A DNA stretch of 27,704 bases from positions 1 to 27,704 of the forward strand of contig JAAAKB020276436.1 of the NCBI GenBank assembly GCA_010014835.2, given 5' to 3'. The DNA comes from Apostichopus leukothele (lineage: Eukaryota > Echinodermata > Holothuroidea > Aspidochirotida > Stichopodidae). The notes beneath the pieces were generated by a model. It had not been told where the DNA came from. It did no database searches and worked only from the letters and a program-made list of their open reading frames with translations. The first letter of the stretch is position 1; each line of letters opens with the position of its first letter. The translations under genes were made by a program, and so were the position numbers. Shown here one piece after another: positions 1 through 11,100 of the stretch.

Positions 1-18
1 GGTGGGTCGCGGCCCACC
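1..18 (+). repeat. GC-rich inverted repeat GGTGGG..CCCACC
   Basis: Perfect 6-base arms with loop TCGCGG at the very start of the window. May be the end of a longer GC-rich repeat cut by the window edge. Confidence 0.7.
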
Positions 19-97
19 GTCAGACCACCTTATATATAAAATATCAATTGTATAGGTACATATAATACGTTATGAGAGAAGAAGAACAGGGGGAAGT

Positions 98-119
98 GGC
101 GGGCGGCCCGCCGCCCGCC
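98..119 (+). repeat. GC-only hairpin (GGCGGGCG / CGCCCGCC)
   Basis: Twenty-two consecutive G/C bases with 8-base complementary arms, in otherwise AT-rich DNA. Confidence 0.8.
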
Positions 120-838
120 GGAAAAACAGGAAGGGATAATAAAATTAACAGTTGATATTTATGCTAAAAGTAAATGATACATGCAGTTATGATGCATCTA
201 AAAAGACTCTTCTCAAGAATGGAATACTGCAATATTATATTAAACTATTTTATTATCATAATTTGGTGCAGTCAAACTGCCAATTAAGTTTCCAAGAAAT
301 ACAAACTTCGTACTTATCATCATATTGATATTGAAAGATGGTAGGGCGTGCTCAAAAGATATTAAGCAATGGCTAAACTTTGAATAACTGGTGCAATAAA
401 CGAAAGGGGTCTTCATTTGCAAGCGTAAGTGTCAGAACAAATTAAACTGGATATTTGTTTCAAGCGCCCGGCATAGCATTTTTTCCATTTTTTTATAACA
501 AACTTGCAGCATCTAAATTAATAATGTGAAGAAGTCGAGTCACAGCTCATTTATTGTTAGGACAAATCAGATCAAGTCACAAATGAAGAAAAATGAATCT
601 GAAATAGACATAGTCTGAACGAGAGGAGTGCACTCTCGAAGCCCTTAGGACTCGTGGTCAATTATAAGAGGCCCGGAAAAGTTCGGAGGGGCTTGATAAA
701 TGTGGGATGTATTCTCGTTTTCCTAAAATACTTTGACCTATATCTTCCCATAAAATGGCAGTTTGCATACCTCGCGTAACATACTGCTTCCTTCAGGCGG
801 TCTGGAGTGAAAATAAGTGGGTAAGCAGTAATTCAGAC

Positions 839-860
839 CATGGAGGTAAAAACCTCCATG
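839..860 (+). repeat. Perfect hairpin CATGGAGGT-AAAA-ACCTCCATG
   Basis: Nine-base perfect arms around an A4 loop, in the 5' flank. Purpose unknown. Confidence 0.9.
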
Positions 861-1961
861 TTCAGACAGAGGGCCGGAGAGAGCGACGTAAATTGGTATA
901 TATCTCAATACCGGAACTGTATATAGGTTTGCGCATCGAAATACACATATTGTATTACCTGTACACGTACACCGACATGATGTATTTGTCAATGTCATTT
1001 AGCCAATGAACGCGTTAACCGTACAGTAATATAGTACATGCACGGAAGGTGTACTACTAACAATAGCAGCAGAGGCCAAAAGTGCACCCCTAAGCAGGAT
1101 CAGAGAGCTACTCGATACTTGGTACAGCTTAGGCTAGATTATAAAAGAAGTGACGGACAGAGATCAGCGTATCCACGGAGAATTATAGCATTATTTTGTT
1201 TGTTCGATTATGGGCTTTCTCATAATGCTAACAGGGACATTTAGATAACTTCGAGAATTGCAAGTCTCACTGAACTTTTCCAAAAGTTAAAGAAGTCATA
1301 GGCCTATGCCGATTGACAATTTAATGGTATCCTAACTCAAGTTACTCAACAGTAACAAGCAACATTAGGTTTGAGTGAATTGTAATGTTACGTACGTTAG
1401 TCATGTGTTTTCATTTTTGCTCTGGAACACCAACACCAAATTTCCAGCATGATTTTTCTGTCGTCCTGATCGAAGTTTTGTAGCGCATTGAAAACGTTTG
1501 TGTCACTGTTATGATTATAGTTGCAGAAAGTAGGCTAAGGAGTAACAGTATCACGTTACAGTTAGTAACTGTAGGCCTCGATCTGTGATTACATAAGCAA
1601 CGAGAACTGCATTCTTGGATTACACTGGAAAATGTTGACACTGTAAGAGATCAAACTCTGGGGCAGTTTTATTGGGAAAAATGTTACCAAAACCATTTCA
1701 TGTTATTATGCCAATTTAATGCTACTGTTGTAGTAAATTCAGATTTTCCATAGACCTACGTTACACAACCAAGAAGCCTTGTGTACTGTTGTGACAAAAC
1801 CTGTCACCTTGTATTGTTGTGAAGCGTTAAAGGACTTTGTAATACTGAAGAAAATTAAGTCAGATCCTTTGGAGTTGAGTGCCAATAGATTTTTTAAAAC
1901 TGCCATCAGCTTAGTTTGCTCGTGCAGCAGTTACATAACTTGATAAACTCCAAGATACAAA

Positions 1962-2144
1962 ATGGATATCGCTCAGAATAAAATGGCATTGTTGCTGCTG
2001 CCGTTATTTTCTCTACTACTTGCCAAATCCCTCGCGTTGGGTGGAGATAAAATTTTTACTAATGAATATGCTGTCTACATTCCAAATGGTAAAGAAACTG
2101 CTGACAAATTAGCAGAGTTGCATGGATTTTCAAATGAAGGCCAG
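1962..2144 (+). CDS. PCSK5: Convertase exon 1: signal peptide and start of prodomain
   Basis: ATG at 1962 lies in a good context (ACAAAATGG) with in-frame stops just upstream (TGA 1941, TAA 1944), which supports it as the start. A second in-frame ATG at 1983 (M8) begins right at the hydrophobic core and could also serve. Residues 8-26 form a leucine-rich signal peptide ([20 protein letters not shown]). The prodomain then begins with [12 protein letters not shown], matching the furin prodomain start (KVFTNTWAVRIP style), and continues to HGFSNEGQ. The exon ends in phase 0 at donor GTAAGT (2145). 61 codons. Confidence 0.92.
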
Positions 2145-5100
2145 GTAAGTTAAAAAAAATACAATACATCTGAGGGTCATCAACTAGAGTGGCCAGACTT
2201 TGTAGTCTTGTACACACACCATTACTGTCAGTATAGTTCCTCAGAAACTCAATAAGAAGAAATAAATTTATACTAGTATATCTTCAATTGCATACATACA
2301 TGTGTACAATGCATTATAACATTGTCAAGTACAAATGATGTTCTCTGTGGTCCAAGGTTGCACGATCTGATATTCAAACAAATGGAATTATAGAAACATG
2401 TTTTGGTTTCATTTAGAATTAGAAATTCAAAAACATGTGTTATTAAAGTTAAGCCTGAACTATGGAACAGACATACATTTCTGCACGTTCAGTATGTTTT
2501 TTCAAAGGCAAAAATTCTAGAAATCTCAGAACAGAATAAAAACATTATACTAGCGCTCAAAATTTTATTCCCTTAGGGGACAATTTACATATCCTGCATT
2601 CCTTAAATGCCAGTTTTAAATTGAATGTGCAAAATTTCACATAGTCTTTCAAAGACTTGGGCATCAGTTTTGACACAGTTACTTTATCTGGTAGAGGGAG
2701 AGCAACATTTTACTCTCCTAGTCCATAAATGATGCAGTAGATGTTTTCAACTTTTTAATATCATCTTATTTTTTTTACTTTTGGCAGATTGCAGACTTGG
2801 AGAACTATTTCTTGTTCACTCATAATGGGATTTCAAAACGTTCCACAAGACCTGCTGATGTCCATGCGAGATTATTTAAAGAAAACGAGGTAAAGGTATT
2901 TAAGTGTTTTGTGTGCATGTTTATGGGATACATGCAGTACAAATATCAACATCTCATGGGCTGTTCTGCTTTGTGAATGGAATATGATTTGTGTTCATTA
3001 CAGATATCATTTATAAGGGGGGGGGAGGGATATCCCCCCTCCCAATCATCAAAAAAGTAAGCAATGGAAAAGTTGCAATAACAGTCATTTTGAAATGTGT
3101 TTAATACTCATTGATTTTACCTTTCTGTTTAAGGTTGTTTGGAAAGACAATATCTCCAGTTAATACAATTTATCCTTGTGTGTATATAGAGACTATACTT
3201 AACACAAGCATCAACTGTTTTATTTTTACCTTCCATGTTATTTAGTAATTTTTTAATTTGCACTGTGATGATGACATCAAGAAACTAGATAGCAAAGATG
3301 ATACTATTTTTAAGAAATTTAGGAATTTTACAGTTTTTTTATTATGTGACATTTCAGGTGGAGTGGATCGAACAACAGCATGTGAAAACTAGAGTGAAGA
3401 GGGATGTGAACGACACGTGGAGCTTCAATGATCCTCTCTGGGCATCCCAGTGGTACCTGGTAAGTCATGCCGTAAAAGTAAGAGAATAACAGGAATGGCC
3501 CCTGCATCCAAGATTAATGAGCAAATGTTTCTGGCACATTTGTGGATACTTTTTTTTGATATATTATTATTTATATATATTTTTTATTTTAAATATATTG
3601 AAAATTCTTGTTGTTTCCTGAGAAAGTAGTTTTCCAAAGCTGTTGAAGAAAATTATTGGAATGGAAAGTAGTTTATTTTTTATATTTAATAATTAAGGAA
3701 GGTCCTTGTCTCGCTTTTGATTTACATGAGTAAAGCACAGAACTAGGAGTAAGATAGATACCAAGCACAGAGAGAAGCGTTCATGCATAAGCATATATAT
3801 TACTAAGTCTTCCCTTCATCAGCCCTTTGGAAACACAACTGATGATTAACACGCAGGCGAGTTATGCAGGCGATAGGAAGAACATCCGTAAAACTAGGAG
3901 AATTAAACACGATGACTGCAAAAGTTGTATTGTATCATTAGAAAAGCTATCAAGCTTTAAAAAGTTCATACTTGAGAGAATGCAAATTATACACAAGTGT
4001 ATGCTGTGCAGCAGTATATAACAGCAATATATCAGAATAGGCCACATGTTTGAAATGTAATCCTGATCCTTTCAATGTAATGTCTTACTGGTAAAAAGTT
4101 ACGCTGTAATCCTTTAAAAGTTCAAGTAAATTTTGGAACATTTGCATCAGATGCCATTTTGTTTGGTTGAATATTTGCTATTGTATCCAACTGTACAGGG
4201 TTAATGTCAATTAAAAAGGTTGAACTGTGAGGAAATTAATGTTAAACATAGGATTTGGGTATTTTATGCCTGAGCACTGATTATATTTGAAGCACGGTTA
4301 ACCATATCCATTACGTTATATTTTTTATCCTTCTACGAAGTGACAGTTGTTTGATGTTATGGGTTTTGTCACCGAATATCATAGTGTATGGCTGTCACAG
4401 GTACCAGAAGAAGGATATGAAGCAAAGCACAGTAATTATGGGGGGGGGGGGGGCGAAACAACAAAGTTTTTAAGTATTTCAGAAAAGTATACCTAGTAAG
4501 ATTTTATTGACTAATTATCAGCTGAGACAAAGAAGCAGGAACCATTATAGATATTGCTCACAATTTTATTTTTATGCTACTGTACTTTTACCAAATTTCA
4601 GGTCTTTTTGTCTAAAAGGGGAAGCACATAGGTACTTTCCACTAACTGTGACAAACACTACACTGCATTAAACAGTACAAAAGCCAAGGATCTGTTGCCA
4701 ATGTTTACCCAAAGGAAATAAAGTGCTTTCGGAGACAACTCAGGGTTCAAAAGCGGAATCTACGTATAGAGACTGTCGTGTTTAATGCAACAGTTCATAA
4801 CTAGTGAATGCAAATGAATACAAACTGTTAAAGCAAATAATATATTCAAATATCTCAGTGGCAAGTGGCTGCGAGGTTTTTGTTGAGCTCATAACCTAAC
4901 GGAGGTCAAACTGAGGGTGTTGTAAAGCTACAGAACCATACAGTAGCACTTTTAAAACAACCTTTTGTCATCACTTTTCTTTGTGTGTGTAAAGAATGAT
5001 AATTTTTCTATTTGAAATTGACAATTGTACAGTAGTAATTGGGTTTTCTGGACCACTGTTACAGTACATACAGATCCTGTATTATATGAGTACGATTTCC

Positions 5101-8100
5101 AACTGTTCATAATTGTATAATACTGCCTGTATGGCATACTTTTAGGTTGGTATCTACTATCTAGCCTAGACATAGATGTGTTCTTGCACAGACATGTCTG
5201 AAACACAGAAGGGGTAAATGATAAGGAACTTAACTGTACTATTATTTAAACACATTTTGCAGTCCATTTTCCAACCTTTCTTGGAAAAAGCACTATAAAG
5301 TAAATTGCCCTCTCCACCATGGCCCATTACCCCATTATATGAGTACGATTTCCAACTGTTCATAATTGTATAATACTGCCTGTATGTCAAACTTTTAGTT
5401 TGGTATCTAGCCTAGAGATAGATGTGTTCTTGCACAGACATGTCTAAAACACAGAAGGGGTAAATGTCAAGGAACTTAACTGTACAGTACTGCTAATTGA
5501 ACACATTTTGCCGTCCATTTCCATTGACCAGTGGTTCCCAACCTTTTTTGGAAAAAGTCTATAAACTAAATTGCCCTCTCCACCATGGCCCATTACCCCA
5601 TTATCCATGTAAAGTAGTCATTAATATGGTTTGAGATGGTTCAGTTTTATTTCCTGAGCTCTAAGGTAGGTCCAGTACACTAGTACAGTTCATCACGGCA
5701 ATTTTACAGTATTTTGTTGTCATAGAGAGAAAAAACTGTCAGCGAAAAGCCTGTTAAGATAATTTTCTGGTAAAATCCCGGTTTGGCTGTTCTGTAGTCT
5801 TCCACACGGTTGTCCCATTGTGCAGGGTGATATTCCACTGCACAATTTCACATATATATAATAATAATAATGAGCAGTTATTTTTACGATGTTTAAGCGA
5901 CCACAAATGTGGGAGAAACCCGCAAGGGACTATGGATTACAACTTACACGTCGGGTGGCAGAGGTACTTTGCATAGCGTGTGACCACAGATACACCTTTT
6001 ATTAACTTGATATTTTGTAGATAAAAACACTGAATACAATTTGAAAGACCAAAGAAATTTAACTCCCCCTCTGCCCCCTCCTCCCCAAAAAGAACAACAG
6101 AAAAAGAACAGCTGATCATATTTCATGAAGGTAATAAGTAGTATATGCTGAGCATTGTACAATCTATCTGTGTGTAGATGAAGGCTCAATAGACCAACCA
6201 AACACAAGGCAGAGCCACATTGTGTGTTTTTCTATGCTTTTGCTCTCATTCAAACCTTGGGACCGAGTTGAAGGTGAAATTCTTTCAATTCCAATACAGC
6301 TACACATACCTACAGTAGCATCTATTACTTGATATGTAGCTAGTTGCTAGCAGGCCTTGAGAATTCATATGTGAAACCACCTGGTCAGTTGGGGGTTATG
6401 ACTGCAATTCTACTTGTCAAAATTTAACTTTCACTTGTTAGTTATGAGGTATTCTTGTATTCAACTCCTCAGTTTTTACTCTTTAAAGGGTCAATTATGC
6501 ATTGTCTGATTGTATGTAGTTTATTCTAAATGTTGAGCTAGCATCTTGTTACTTCCTATATTTTTAGTTGTTAATTAAATTGGAACTATGGTGTAGCAAG
6601 CAATTGGTCTTTTTCAACTTGCAACAGAGAAAGCGGCCTTGATTTATACCCACGTTGCTTTAATAAATTAGTAAATTATGTAAAAGACCCAGACGGTTAG
6701 ACAGAGGGCTCAAAAACCAAGGTCCACCAATTAGAGTGGAATATATATGGTCCCTTACATTGTCTGACAATATATATGGTCCCTTACATTGTCTGACAAA
6801 AACGGCATCCATTTTAATCCCTTCCCACAAAAATGACGCGAAGCTCGCAAATAAAACTTGACAATGTAGAGATAAGACAATTCGTCACCTAGGGCAACAT
6901 ACTGTAAATCTCTTTAACTTTTCTAAAAATAGAAAAGTGAAATAAGATGTACACTGGTACATTATGACAGTTCAACCTATTGATTTTGTCTGTTGTTGTT
7001 ACGGAAAGTCCATTTTATTGCTTGCCAAAAGGTTGAAGGAATTTATGAAATGATGATGGCATGTATTGTATTTGTGTGTATATATACATATGTGAGGCCC
7101 TTGGCTTGTAAACATGTTAACTCGAAACCTTCATGATACGTTACTATTTATACTTAGTGTGTGGATGCACCTCTCGTGATTGCAAGATTTTACTGTTTTT
7201 GTTTTTCATTAAGATTAAAAGACATCTGAGGTCACTAGAGTTCAAAATGTGAAATACTTTGAAACATGATAACTTCATAAGGAAAGACATTGCAGTCAAA
7301 ACTTAAAAAACTTATGTGTGCACAGTGTAACGTAAACAATAGCATGTAACAAATGGCAAGGAATCATGCAAAGCCTGTTGGATTCCTGGTATTTTCCCTC
7401 TCTCTCTCGGTTTCTTTTTTAAGTTGTGTATGAAGCGATTATCTATATAAGCCACTTGAATTTGTGTATATATTTGCCCCTTATTATCTACATGCGCATT
7501 GTTCTGGTCTTGTTTTCCTCGACCATATAAAGTATATACTGCAATAATCTATAATAGCTATTTAACTGCTCTTGTGTGTAAACAGTTTACACAGTATGTT
7601 GAAGTAGAACACAGTCATTGCTTTAAAATGTGGACATTGATCCTTCCTTTTGCTCTGCAAACCACTGAACAACTGAATATTGTTACCATGTTGACTCATT
7701 TAAGCAACCAACTACAGGTTACAGTGTGTAGTGTGTAGTGTGGGATGGTGGTTTTTGGGGGAGAAAGAAAACAGTTGAGCTCTGAACACCATTCTCTATG
7801 CGGTACCAGTACTCTTTAACACCTATTGTACTGCATGCTCAGTACTGTACATTATATTGTGCAGACTACACTGTCCTTTGTTGTGGTTTTGACTAGCAAC
7901 TAATTTCCACGGAATTGTTTAGATTGGTTGCAGGCCCGTGCAATAGTGTGTGAATTAGTGAGGTATGACAATAGTACCTGGCACATTTTCAAATATAGAT
8001 TTTACAGTTAAATCGGCTTTTTGATAATGGTCATTGTTTAATGACATTATTGGATGATTAAAGTCTCATGAATATGTAATTATTAGCATAACTATTCATG

Positions 8101-11100
8101 TTTCATTTCAAAATACTGAAGTGAAATTTGAAAATTGTGTTCTAAGATATAAATTTTCTTTCAAATATGGTGTTTTTGCATTAGGATAATCACTGAATGG
8201 AGTATAGGAATGCAATCTCTGAAAACGAGAACTTTACATCACATTGCAACATTTTCCATGTAGATTTAATTGAAACCTGGTGGATAAGCAGTTTGCTGAC
8301 AGTTTTATTTCATTTTAATTGAAACCTGCAAAGCTTTTGTAACCTCAGAAGTATGTGCAGAAATGCCAAAGATAGCTATGTATGTTATGTCCTTAATAAA
8401 ACCTTCCTAGAAGTCATATATGCTAACAGTAATAGTGCTGGTTACTGGTATATATATTGATTGTCACTTTCTTCATGTGTTGTTGTACAGGCATTTTTGG
8501 TTAAAAAATATAAAATCAATATTTGGATGAGACCTTCGAGTAGTGTAAGACGGTATTTGTTGAGGAACGTGTAATAGATATGTCGCTAATAATTTTCGCT
8601 TTCTACTTGTAAGTACAGTTTACTTACATATTAGAACTCCCTATAATAGGACCAATTGGGAGTTACCGTTTACCATCACATTTAAAATCCTACGAAATTC
8701 ACCCACTTTTATCATGAAGTAACGTTTTGTCTCATTTTATTTATTTTTTTCGTATTAAGTAAGTGATGGTTATTATTAAAAAAGGAGAGGAAAAATGAAA
8801 ACAATAAAAGTTTTTACCACTATTCTTAAATATAAACTAGACACATTGCCAAATGAAAATGTTGTCCGTTAACTCTACATACAGTAGGTTCAGGTGGAGT
8901 GTTAAATCCTTTTGCAAAATTAAGATATTTTTTCAAGGTTGTTCACACGTAACTAGCAATATAACTAATAAAATATTTAACTGTATTTGATGATGAGAGA
9001 AGTGGAGTTGCAAATGCAATCAGTCAGTTGCTTTAAATAGTTTCATGAATATTATCAAAATTAAATAAATATAATAGAAAATCTTAATAGAAACTTGACT
9101 GAATATTCAATGTTTGTTCATTTGTTAGTGTTACATATATTTAAAATAGCCCCCTGATCTACACTCCGGTCTAAATTCGCACACAGAGTATAACAGTGAA
9201 GTGTAGATTATCTGAACGACTCAAGACATCCATTGGGCCATATATGCTTGAAGTTTTCAAAGGTTTTCAGCCTGTTTTCTTCTTTCCTTTATATATACTA
9301 CTGTATGTACAACATTTGGTTTTTGTACAGTTCTATTATATTGGAATTCGTCAGCAGGGGACAGCACAGTCACTGAGGGTATATTAATTTAGCAGCAATA
9401 TCACTGCGATGGGTGGTGCCAGGCCCCCCTCCCTCCTCCCTCAGGCTGAAGTCAAACAAAAGTCTCTGGCTGGTTACTCTGTTGCAAAATGATCTGTTTT
9501 TTGCCATACTCCTTAATGGAAGACATAAAAGTTTTCATTTTTGGTTTCTTACATTACATCTCCTGAAGGAGTGCTCTGCACACCTCAAGCAGGCGATTAT
9601 CCGTACACACCTTGTGTAGCAGAGATACGGATTTTTAATTCCGAACCCAACAGAGTTCACGTTGAACAAAGAGATGAAAGAGAAAATAAAGTAAAAGGTG
9701 TCACCTTCTCCAAGTGGCAGTATGACATCAAACTTTGGTAGCCATCTGATACAACTTTTAATCTCTCACAGTATTCCTTACAAACAGAACAAGATTTTCT
9801 TTTATAGGTCTGGTTACCCCATTTACTTTTTTTGCTAAATCAGTTTGTTGTATGAGGGTCTGCAATCAGATCCTTTTAAAAATACATCAAGAGAGCCAAG
9901 ATTAACTTTTCAAATCAAAAGTTAACATAGAGCATCTATGCCCATATGCTACTGTACTTTCTGGCAGTCTAGAAAAACAAGGTGAAAGACTATTGCTTCT
10001 TCAAGAAAAACCTTGACTGAATTAAACTCCTTTGTATACTTTCTGTATACATACTGTAGCTATGCAAACCAGTATGATTAAATGGTGAACCAGTACAAGG
10101 TTTGCAAATAACAGTTGAAGGAGGCAATTCTAAAACGTTAACCAAGTGTTATAAAGTAAAGTACTGTAGGTCAGAGTGCATCTGTTGAGGTGAGACAGGT
10201 GTATGTCATTGATCATAAAAAATGCACAAAACTAGTCAGATTGTTTTTTTGTTCCTCTTTAATCTGTCTCCAATCTACATTTTTTTTGTACTTTTGCACG
10301 TGTACCTATTCTACTTGCATCATATAGATCACAGATGGGTCAGTATCGTCACTCATAAACCCCCAAAACTAGTATTAAAGTTTTTTTTAAAGTTTGGTAT
10401 GTTAATGTACAACCTTCTCATGGCTCTTGAAACAGAATGCTACAGTTATATTGAATGCAGATTAATATAGCCTCCAAAGCTGAGGCTAATCTATGTGGTG
10501 TGGAATGTGTTTTTAAATGCAAGTTTAAAGAAGTTTGTAGGGGGGAAAAACCCAGCTCATTGATAGTATTTTCGAGACACTCAGCAGGATTTAATTATGC
10601 CACTTATGTCTCAGCGTGTCGAGAATGCCTGCACGGGGGTAGCAAAGGTCAGGAAAAAAAAACAATTTGGCGCAGAGTGACTACTTTCATGGATTGCCTA
10701 ATTAGCACATTTTCAGGGAGCAGAGTTTCGACTTACTTGTCGTTGCTACTTTTTATCGTTACACAGAATAGTTACGGAGATGCCACGATGAATGTCCAGA
10801 GAGCCTGGGAGTTGGGATATACTGGAAAAGGAGTCGTGGTCTCAATACTCGATGATGGGATCGAGAAGGACCATCCCGATTTAAGACTTAATTATGTGAG
10901 TAAAGAATTTACATATCATTGGCTATGATTTAAGTTTGTGACAAAAGAGTATGACCGTTCAGATACTGCATTTCAATTAATATTTGTTGTCGTAACAACC
11001 ATGATAAATGAATATACTTATAATGTACATCATGTGTATACATAATATTTTACAATAATAATAATAAAGAAAGAAGGACTATAGTGTATTGTGCAAAAAG

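Larger units (their letters stand above)
1..1961 (+). promoter_or_regulatory. 5' flank of the convertase gene; transcription start not determined
   Basis: No upstream gene is recognised. It contains GC-rich hairpins (1-18, 98-119), a 22-base palindrome (839-860) and a TATA-like TTATAAAAG at 1139-1147, about 820 bases before the ATG. None of these can be tied to a start site from sequence alone, and a non-coding first exon could lie here or further upstream. Open frames in this stretch look random. Confidence 0.3.
3460..10766 (+). other. Intron 3 (7.3 kb), repeat-bearing
   Basis: The largest intron, separating the prodomain exons from the protease exons. It holds a G14 run (4440-4453), a 253-base tandem duplication (5081-5604), a perfect 29-base tandem repeat (6741-6798), a short copy of a dispersed ~35-base motif (7357-7391) and possibly a relic of the GGTCA-type repeat near 7205-7300. 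The last 300 bases are open in the frame of exon 4. No intervening exon is needed, since exon 3 and exon 4 join in phase 0 and align continuously with furin. Confidence 0.8.

Noticed and set aside
738-1009. Overlapping open frames on both strands in the 5' flank
   Set aside because: Short, no homology recognised, coincident with a palindrome. Treated as random.
9541-9741. 66-codon open frame in intron 3 with two Cys and a TSPEG start
   Set aside because: Slightly protein-like composition, but no recognisable domain, no clear splice sites in the needed phase, and it is not required by the gene model.
10455-10766. Open frame upstream of exon 4 as a long extra coding exon
   Set aside because: The exon 3 to exon 4 join is seamless against furin, and the extra residues match no family member. 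Only the short ATG-10689 leader is kept, as a low-level finding.
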